Assembly: GCA_027484495.1 (NCBI GenBank)
Contig: JAIXSW010000456.1
Span: forward strand, 1 to 11,590
Source: Gammaproteobacteria bacterium
Lineage (GTDB): Bacteria; Pseudomonadota; Gammaproteobacteria; Enterobacterales; Alteromonadaceae
Length of the DNA stretch: 11,590 nt
Direction of reading: 5' to 3'
Under the pieces are notes generated by a model. The model was not told the origin of the DNA. It saw nothing but the letters and a program-made list of their open reading frames with translations, and did not search any database. The first letter of the stretch is position 1, and the number at the start of each line of letters is the position of its first letter. Shown in pieces: positions 5,660 through 11,590 of the stretch. The position numbers and the translations under genes were made by a program.

Positions 5660-6865
5660 ATGCAAAGTCAAACCACTGAATTCTATCAAGCTGGATTTAT
5701 CCGCCAGCATTGCCGCGAAATCCTCGGGTTTTATGACCCGCGGGTGATAGATCCGGCCGGTGGTTATTTCCAGAATTATTATGATGATGGCAGTTTGTTT
5801 GCGCCGGGCTTTCGCCAGTTAGTCAGCAGCACCCGCCTGATTGTCAATTACGCCAGAGCCAGCCGTGAACTGGCGGGCCAAGACGATCCTTTGCTTGCGG
5901 AAAAATACCGCGCTTACGCCAGGCATGGCCTGCAGTACCTTGAACGCTGTCATTTTCAGCACGACAGCCAAACTTATGCCTGGACCTTGCAGGATCATCA
6001 GGTGCAGTCCAACACGCAGCAGGCTTATGGTTATGCCTTTGTACTGTTGGCCTATGCCCATGTTCAGCTCGCTGCGGCGGCTGATGTCAGCAGCCAGTTG
6101 CAACAAACCTGGGATTTGCTGGAGCAACGCTTCTGGCAGCCTGAGTATGGTTTGTATGCCGATGAGCTCAGTAGTGACGGTGTGTTAAGCAGCTATCGCG
6201 GCCAAAACGCCAATATGCATTTATGTGAAGCGATGCTGGCGGCTTATCAGGCCACTCAACAATCCCGCTATCTGCAACGTGCGCAGTTGCTGGCCCACAA
6301 TATTACCGGCCGGCAGGCGGCACTGAGTGGCGGCCAGGTGTGGGAACATTACACGCCGCGGTTTCAGCTGGATCTTGAATACAACAAAAACGACCCGAAA
6401 AATCTGTACCGGCCCTGGGGCTTCCAGCCGGGGCATCAGACTGAATGGGCAAAGTTGTTGTTGCAACTACACCGGTTAGCGCCGGACCCGGCGCTGGTCA
6501 GCCGCGCCGCTGAATTATTTGACCGTGCTTTTGCTCTGGCCTGGGACCATGAACAGGGTGGGTTGGTGTACGGTTACGATCTGAACGGTCAATGGTGTGA
6601 CGACGACAAGTACTTCTGGGTACAAGCCGAGAGTATGGCCGCCGCCGCTTTGTTGTTTCAAACGACGGCTGAGCCGAAGTATCTCGAACAATATAACCAG
6701 CTGTGGGCTTACTGCTGGGCGCATTTTGTCGACCATCAGCACGGAGCCTGGTTCCGCGTGCTGGGCAGACAGAATCAGAAATTATCGAATGAAAAAAGCA
6801 GTGCCGGCGCCAAGTGTGATTATCACACCTTGTGTGCCTGTCTGGATGTGCTGGCCGGGTTCTGA
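5660..6865 (+). CDS. AGE-superfamily sugar isomerase/epimerase, probable D-mannose isomerase
   Basis: This 401-residue soluble protein has the N-acylglucosamine 2-epimerase (alpha/alpha)6-barrel fold, a family that interconverts aldose and ketose or epimers at C2. Residues matching the known active site of YihS-type aldose-ketose isomerases are visible: Arg59 in SSTRL, His187 in NANMHL, His259 and Glu262 in PGHQTEW, Trp320 and Glu324 in FWVQAE, and His389 in CDYHT. The spacing of the histidines matches YihS and the mannose isomerases better than cellobiose or acylglucosamine epimerases, and nothing suggests a nucleotide site. With GH92 and mannonate dehydratase nearby, D-mannose to D-fructose is the likely reaction; the substrate remains an inference. 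The ATG is preceded by GGGAAG some 11 nt upstream. There is no signal peptide, so it acts in the cytoplasm after uptake. It follows manD by 79 bp, apparently in one operon. Confidence 0.85.
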   Translation: MQSQTTEFYQAGFIRQHCREILGFYDPRVIDPAGGYFQNYYDDGSLFAPGFRQLVSSTRLIVNYARASRELAGQDDPLLAEKYRAYARHGLQYLERCHFQHDSQTYAWTLQDHQVQSNTQQAYGYAFVLLAYAHVQLAAAADVSSQLQQTWDLLEQRFWQPEYGLYADELSSDGVLSSYRGQNANMHLCEAMLAAYQATQQSRYLQRAQLLAHNITGRQAALSGGQVWEHYTPRFQLDLEYNKNDPKNLYRPWGFQPGHQTEWAKLLLQLHRLAPDPALVSRAAELFDRAFALAWDHEQGGLVYGYDLNGQWCDDDKYFWVQAESMAAAALLFQTTAEPKYLEQYNQLWAYCWAHFVDHQHGAWFRVLGRQNQKLSNEKSSAGAKCDYHTLCACLDVLAGF

Positions 6866-6968
6866 CGACCCTAGGGTTAACAGATCCGGCAAGGTATCAA
6901 CCTGTGTGGCTGAGAGCTAGTGGTCCTCAGTTTGACGATGAAACGGGTGAAATACCGGAATGAAATCA

Positions 6969-6985
6969 GGCTGGTTTGACGCTGT
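6969..6985. promoter_or_regulatory. Possible GntR-type site upstream of the receptor gene (weak)
   Basis: GGCTGGTTTGACGCTGT shares nine consecutive bases, TGGTTTGAC, with operator copy 3 but has lost the right-hand CCA. It lies in the 261-bp gap before the TonB-dependent receptor. It is a half-quality match, listed because it pairs with the site at 7077. Confidence 0.3.
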
Positions 6986-7076
6986 CTTTGGCAGGAATTC
7001 GTCACCGGTCGAAACTGTGGTAAAAAAAACGTCATATCTGACACCGGTGTCATCAGCCTTTCATCTGCTGAATGGA

Positions 7077-7093
7077 CACTGGTCTGAACAGAC
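7077..7093. promoter_or_regulatory. Possible GntR-type site 35 bp upstream of the receptor gene
   Basis: CACTGGTCTGAACAGAC carries TGGTCTGaaCA, one base away from TGGTCTGACCA, and also contains the self-complementary GTCTGAACAGAC. It sits where a repressor would cover the receptor's promoter or leader. I see no convincing -35/-10 pair here, so the promoter is unplaced. Confidence 0.4.
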
Positions 7094-7126
7094 GAAAGAA
7101 AAAACACAACACAAACAGGGGTAGAT

Positions 7127-9825
7127 ATGTACAAACAGCAGAAAACAGCGGTCGCGCTTGCCGTGATCACTGCACTGGGCGCCGCGTTCAGCGCAGGTGC
7201 CCAGCAAAGCAACCAGACCAAGGCTGATGAAACTGAAGTGATTGAAGTCAAAGGCTTCCGCGATTCAGTGATTAAAGCCAAAGATTTAAAACGTGAAGCC
7301 ATGGTGGCACAAGATTCCATCGTGGCTGAAGACATCGCCGATTTCCCGGATCAGAACCTGGCAGACTCGCTGCAGCGGGTGCCGGGTATTGCCATTACGC
7401 GGGAAGGCGGTGAAGGCCGGCAAATTTCTCTGCGTGGTTTAGGCCCTGATTTCACCCGCGTGCAAGTCAATGGCATGGAAGCGCTGGGTACTTCATCGTC
7501 ACCAATGGACAGTCGCGGTGCTGTTGGCCGCTCGCGTGCATTTGACTTCAACATTTTTGCCTCTGAACTGTTTAATCAGATCGACGTGAAGAAATCCTAC
7601 TCGGCCGATCAGGAAGAAGGTGGCATCGGTGGTATCGTCAATTTACGCACAGCAAAACCATTTGACTTGACGGATTTCAGGGCGCAGTAGCAGGTCAGGT
7701 CGGCAGCAATTCCAATTCTGATTCGACCAAACCCCGTCTGGCGGCCATGGTGTCAAACACTTGGGGCAAATTTGGTGCTTTAGCCTCAGTCGCGTATAGC
7801 CAGAAAGAATCCTCGGAAGTTGGTTACAACACTATCCGCTGGCGTCAGGTGGCAAACAGTAACATCGGCAGCGGTGTTGATGCAGATACTGCCGCTAAAA
7901 TAAAAGCTGGTCAGGTCTGGTTTGCCCGCGGCAACCGCTACTCAATGTGGAATAACGAGCAGGAACGGCTGGGTCTGACGACGGCTTTCCAATATCGTCC
8001 GAGTGATGACCTGAAGTTTGCCCTTGATATCATGCACGGCAAACTGGAAAACGAAGGTGACGAGCACCACATCTCGACTGGCGGCGCCAGCAGTACGGCG
8101 TTTGGTAGACTAGAAGAAATTAAAACCATTGATAACAATGGTGATATTGAAGCTGTTTATGCCCGCTTCAGCAACGTGGTGACCCGTACTGAAAACCGCT
8201 CGGATTTGAATAGCACCACTTTTGATCAGGTTACCTTCAGCACTGACTGGCAAGCGACCGATAAACTTGGCGTCGTGTTCCAGTTAGGTACCAGCTCATC
8301 AGATTATGAGCAGCCACGTGTCGACAAAGTCAACCTGACGCGGACCGGTGGCACTTTAACCACAGATTTTACTCAGGACCGTTTCTACGGCATCAACACT
8401 TATGACTTTGACCCGGCAGCGACCGCTGGCTGGACTGTCAATGACCTGTATTTCCGCGAAGACTATATCAGCAACGATTTTGACAATGCCAAAGTCGACT
8501 TTGATTATGCGTTGACCGACACCAGCACGTTAACCTTCGGTGCTAACTATAAAAAGTTCTCGAACGTTGGGGAAAACCGCGAAGATGCCGGTTATGTACA
8601 AAGCCGGGCAACACCACTGAATAGCGGTGTGAAAACCATTAACGCCGATGTCGTCAATGTGTTTAATCACCCGAATATGGCTTGGTTACAGGCTGATGTG
8701 GACGCGTTGCAGAAGTTCTATGGCATCCATGATCTGGCGCTTGGCACTGATAAAATTATTCAGACCAACTCTTATACTGTCGAAGAAGAAAGCAGCAGTT
8801 TGTACAGCCAGTATGCCTGGGATGGCATGCTCGCCGGTAAACCACTGCGCGCGATGATCGGTGCGCGCTATTACAAAACTGACCTGACTTCGATTGGTGT
8901 ATCAAAAGGTCTGCCAGTGGAAATCAGCCGGGACTATTCCGGTGTACTGCCCACGTTAAATCTGGTCTACGAACTGGAAGACGATTTGCTGGTTCGTTTT
9001 GGCGCCAGCAAAAACTTAACCCGACCGTCTTTAAGTGCGATTTCAGTGTCTGCCAACGTGGCACAAATGACCGGCTCACCCGGTGAAGTCGGTAAAATCA
9101 CCGTCGGTAACCCTAATCTGCAACCGTTTGAATCGGTGAACTTCGATTTGGCGTTAGAGAAGTATTACGAAGGTGTCGGTTCGTTGTCTGCTGCGGTGTT
9201 TAAAAAGGACATCGAAAACTTTATCGTCACTGAAGTCACTACGATGAAATACAGCGACACCGGTTTACCAGCAGCGTTGCTGCCAAACGGTGCCACTATT
9301 GATTCGTTGTTTGATGTGACGTCACCGCAAAACTCAGATAAATCAGCGATTAAAGGTGCGGAGCTTGCTTTCCAGCGCGACCTTGATTTCCTGCCGGAGC
9401 CATTTAATCAATTGGGTGTGATCGCCAACTATACCTGGGTGGACGGGACAGCGTTGTATCGTAACGTGCAGGGCACTGGCAAAACGCAGGAAAAGAGTTT
9501 CCCGGGTTTATCGAAAAACAGTTACAACCTGACGTTCTATTACGAAACTGACAAGTTTGGTGCGCGTATCGCTGCAGCCCATCGTGCTGACTATATCAGT
9601 GTGGTGGAAGGCGGGTTACGCGACGAGGATGAACGTGGTTTCCATGCCACTACTTTTGTCGATTTCTCTGCGTTTTATCAGTTCTCAGAAAACCTGAAAT
9701 TCACCGTGGAAGGGATTAACCTGACGAACCAGCGCGAAGAACAATACAGTGACTCGAATGACCGTCCGTATAACACCACCACCAGTGGCCGGACTTACAG
9801 TGCGGGTTTCAGCTACAAGTTCTGA
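7127..9825 (+). pseudogene. TonB-dependent outer-membrane receptor, split by a frameshift
   Basis: This is a carbohydrate-type TonB-dependent receptor, expected to bring mannosides or similar oligosaccharides across the outer membrane. The first frame (7127-7690) holds the signal peptide (residues 1-25, cut after SAGA), a TonB box (EVIEVKG, about 37-43) and the whole plug (about 55-175, with RVPGIAITRE, LRGLGPDF and GGIGGIVNLRT), then ends at TAG. The 22-strand barrel continues in the next frame from about 7675, with FQGAVAGQVG leading into the stretch after 7747, and ends at 9825 in SYKF with the terminal Phe expected of outer-membrane barrels. Restoring one T near 7675-7677 joins them into a protein of about 899 residues, normal for this class. 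AGGGG lies 5 nt before the ATG. Neither half could work alone as a transporter. The barrel shows no further damage, so the break is either recent or a sequencing error. Confidence 0.88.
7673..7680 (+). other. Frameshift point in the receptor gene
   Basis: The sequence GATTTCAG reads Asp-Phe-Arg and then reaches TAG at 7688. With one more T (GATTTTCAG) it reads Asp-Phe-Gln-Gly-Ala-Val and stays open to 9825. The lost base is in a T run, a common place for both slippage mutation and assembly error. Confidence 0.85.
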
Positions 9826-9837
9826 TGCCTGATATTG

Positions 9838-9872
9838 AAAAAAAGCCCTGCAGGAAACTGCGGGGCTTTTTT
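9838..9872. terminator. Bidirectional rho-independent terminator
   Basis: GCCCTGCAG (9845-9853) pairs with CTGCGGGGC (9858-9866) in a 9-bp stem with one G-T pair and a GAAA tetraloop. It is followed by TTTTTT and preceded by a run of seven A. It therefore works in both directions, ending the receptor transcript on the plus strand and the BON-protein transcript on the minus strand. Confidence 0.9.
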
Positions 9873-9919
9873 ATGTCCAGAGATGGACGCTATTCGCTCT
9901 GTGAGTAGCAAATGCAGGC

Positions 9920-9960
9920 ACGTGGTACCCAGTACGTGGTACCCAGTACGTGGTACCCAG
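9920..9960. repeat. Three-copy 14-bp tandem repeat
   Basis: ACGTGGTACCCAGT is repeated without mismatch at 9920-9933 and 9934-9947, with 13 of its 14 bases again at 9948-9960. Each unit contains the palindrome GGTACC. It lies between the terminator and the stop codon of the BON gene. There are no spacers, so it is a microsatellite-like repeat rather than a CRISPR; perfect identity suggests recent expansion and possible length variation among strains. Confidence 0.9.
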
Positions 9961-9981
9961 AGCTTTGTGGCGCTGGCCAGG

Positions 9982-10341
9982 TTATGGTTTTAGTTTCAGT
10001 TCGTCTTTGACACTTTTCACGCCTTCCACGTCGCGGGTGATGGCGACTAACTGACTGATTTGCAGCTGTGTATCGACGCTGCCGGTCAGCTGCACATCGC
10101 CTTTGGTGGTGACGACACCGATATCAAATCCACTCAGTGCATTGTCCATGGCGATGGCAGATTTGACCCTGTTGGTTATATCAGTATCGAGCGCCGGAGT
10201 GCCGCCGACTTGCCGGGCAATGTCCACACTGGTGGTATCCTTGGTTTGCGCCGACACCGGCGGAACTGTGCACAGCAGAACTGCCAGTACTGGGATTAAG
10301 CTACGACGCAAAATGTGACTGATGTGCGGTTGAAAGTTCAT
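9982..10341 (-). CDS. Periplasmic BON-domain protein
   Basis: This 119-residue exported protein has a signal peptide at 1-31 (LIPVLAVLLCTVPPVSA, cut before QTKD). The cysteine there lacks a proper lipobox, so it is probably soluble rather than a lipoprotein. One BON domain fills about 52-117 (DTDITNRVKSAI...GDVQLTGSVDT...VEGVKSVKDELKL), including the glycine of the GxVxLxG core. Single-BON proteins resemble half of OsmY, which has two such domains; BON domains are thought to bind phospholipid surfaces and are often induced by osmotic or envelope stress. The ATG has GGAG 7 nt upstream. It converges on the receptor gene across the bidirectional terminator and has no visible link to sugar use. 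The specific role is unknown. Confidence 0.85.
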   Translation of the reverse strand: MNFQPHISHILRRSLIPVLAVLLCTVPPVSAQTKDTTSVDIARQVGGTPALDTDITNRVKSAIAMDNALSGFDIGVVTTKGDVQLTGSVDTQLQISQLVAITRDVEGVKSVKDELKLKP

Positions 10342-10536
10342 GTGATGCTCCGGGTTGGCTGGGTAGTCGAAGCCTTTATTTTACAGAGCGCACGCAAGTT
10401 CTCCGTTCGCCAACGTACGCACAGCGAAATGAGTGGTTGTTATCCTGCTGCGGTGTGGAGATGGCTGAGTTGTCGAGAGTAGCTAGATTGATACGATAAG
10501 AGCTTTATACTTTCTTCCAGCTGATTTTCCACTGCA

Positions 10537-11590
10537 TCAGACATTGCGTTCCAGTAACAGTGCAACGCCCTGACCACCGCCGATACACAAAGTGATAAGG
10601 CCAAATTGTGCATCTAATCGTTCCAGTTCATACAATGCTTTCACCACGAGTATCGCACCAGTCGCGCCAACCGGATGCCCCAATGCAATAGCGCCGCCAT
10701 TAGGATTGACCCGTTCCGGATCCAGCCCAAGGGATTGACTGACGGCCAGCGCCTGCGCAGCGAACGCTTCATTCGATTCAATCACGGCGATATCGGTCAG
10801 ACTAATGCCAGATTGTTGTAGCAGCCGCTGTACCGCCGGGATCGGGCCGAGGCCCATCATCGATGGTTCTACGCCGGCAAAAGCACAGCTATGTAAGCGG
10901 GCTCTGCTGCGAAGCCCATGCGCACGGGCGTAGGTTGCAGTCGCGAGCACCAGAGCCGCCGCGCCGTCATTGAGGCCAGATGCATTACCGGCAGTGACGA
11001 TGCCGTCGCGCACAAATGAAGGTTTTAATTGCGAAAGGCTTGCCAGCGTCGCATCGGCGCGAGGATGTTCATCCACAGCAAACAGCAACTCACCCTGTTT
11101 ACCGCTAAGCGACACCGGCGCGATTTGACTGGCAAAAAGGCCGGCTTGTTGCGCCCGGCTAGCGCGTTGCTGGCTCTGCAAGGCAAATTGGTCGAGTTCA
11201 GTCCGGCTGAACTGGTAGTGCTTCGCGATATTCTCAGCGGTGACACCCATATGACCACTGCCAAAAGGGTCGGTCAAAATGCCCAGTGTCAAATCGGTCA
11301 CAGCGCTGTGGCCAATTCGCAGACCTTTGCGAACCCCGGGCAGTAAAAATGCGCCCTGTGACATGGATTCGGCGCCACCACACAAGGCGAGTTGTTGTGG
11401 TGCTTTATCGCCCGAGAGTATCAACTGTTGCGCTGCACTGAGTACTGCCTGCAAGCCAGAGCCGCATAACCGGTTCACTTGAAACGCATCACTGTGCACT
11501 GGCATCCCGCAATTCAGAGCGATATGCCGTGCCAAATATACGTCGGCAGCGCTGGTGGTAATAATATGACCAAATACTGAGCTGGCGATA
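10537..11590 (-). CDS. Acetyl-CoA acyltransferase (thiolase), N-terminus beyond the window
   Basis: This is a thiolase of the acetyl-CoA acetyltransferase / beta-ketothiolase family, which condenses two acyl-CoA molecules or cleaves 3-ketoacyl-CoA. About 350 of the usual 390 or so residues are visible; the reading frame stays open to the window edge, so the start is outside. The nucleophilic Cys is in RLCGSGLQA. Other landmarks are CGGAESMS, the CoA-loop region GHMGVTAENIA, ESNEAFAAQ, NPNGGAIALGHPVGATGA with the catalytic His, and the C-terminal CIGGGQG with the second catalytic Cys. All catalytic elements in view are intact. A TTG at 11535 inside YLARH is not a real start, because thiolase sequence continues upstream of it (GHIITTSAADVY). 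No neighbour here says whether it serves fatty-acid breakdown, ketone-body use or polyhydroxyalkanoate synthesis. Confidence 0.93.
   Translation of the reverse strand, partial: IASSVFGHIITTSAADVYLARHIALNCGMPVHSDAFQVNRLCGSGLQAVLSAAQQLILSGDKAPQQLALCGGAESMSQGAFLLPGVRKGLRIGHSAVTDLTLGILTDPFGSGHMGVTAENIAKHYQFSRTELDQFALQSQQRASRAQQAGLFASQIAPVSLSGKQGELLFAVDEHPRADATLASLSQLKPSFVRDGIVTAGNASGLNDGAAALVLATATYARAHGLRSRARLHSCAFAGVEPSMMGLGPIPAVQRLLQQSGISLTDIAVIESNEAFAAQALAVSQSLGLDPERVNPNGGAIALGHPVGATGAILVVKALYELERLDAQFGLITLCIGGGQGVALLLERNV

Noticed and set aside
7660..7700. Programmed ribosomal frameshift in the receptor gene
   Set aside because: There is no slippery heptamer of the usual type, no stimulatory hairpin was evident, and receptors of this family are not known to use recoding. 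A simple one-base loss in a T run explains it.
9920..9960. CRISPR array
   Set aside because: The 14-bp units are directly adjacent with no spacers, and no cas gene is present.
10342..10536. Promoter or small gene in the gap between the BON gene and the thiolase gene
   Set aside because: TAAAAT-like bases occur upstream of the BON gene on the minus strand, but no -35 lies at a usable distance and no short ORF with a ribosome site stands out.

Overview
The window looks like part of a gammaproteobacterial chromosome, probably a marine or freshwater Alteromonadales/Chromatiales-type glycan user such as the Rheinheimera or Alishewanella group. That placement is inferred from protein style and moderate GC, not from a marker gene. 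About 9.7 kb is a compact sugar-utilisation locus. The right end holds two unrelated-looking genes, a periplasmic BON-domain protein and a thiolase that runs off the edge.

Layout. Bases 1-145 hold an extragenic palindromic element just past the end of the first gene. On the minus strand, reading right to left, come a FadR-type GntR repressor (3342-4076), a secreted GH92 alpha-mannosidase (808-3201) and a YieH-like HAD sugar-phosphate phosphatase (146-811) whose start overlaps the mannosidase stop by 4 nt. Divergently, on the plus strand, come a D-mannonate dehydratase (4372-5580), an AGE-superfamily sugar isomerase/epimerase resembling D-mannose isomerases (5660-6865) and a TonB-dependent receptor (7127-9825). 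The receptor is split by a single-base frameshift in a T run near 7675. A bidirectional terminator (9838-9872) closes the locus, followed by a three-copy 14-bp tandem repeat. Then come the BON-domain protein and the partial thiolase, both on the minus strand.

How it fits together (inference). The receptor would import alpha-mannosides across the outer membrane and the GH92 enzyme would release mannose in the periplasm. The AGE enzyme would isomerise mannose to fructose. The dehydratase would convert D-mannonate, from mannose oxidation or from uronate metabolism, to 2-keto-3-deoxygluconate. No inner-membrane transporter, fructokinase, KDG kinase or mannose dehydrogenase is present here.

The strongest non-coding signal is a family of about 15-17 bp operator-like sites, core TGGyyTGwCCA. 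They lie in front of the mannosidase, the repressor, the dehydratase and, in weaker form, the receptor. One copy fills the -35/-10 spacer of a good predicted mannosidase promoter. The sites recur at 20-bp centre spacing in front of the mannosidase and at 30-bp spacing in front of the repressor. The local GntR protein is the obvious candidate to bind them, so the locus looks like a self-contained autoregulated regulon.
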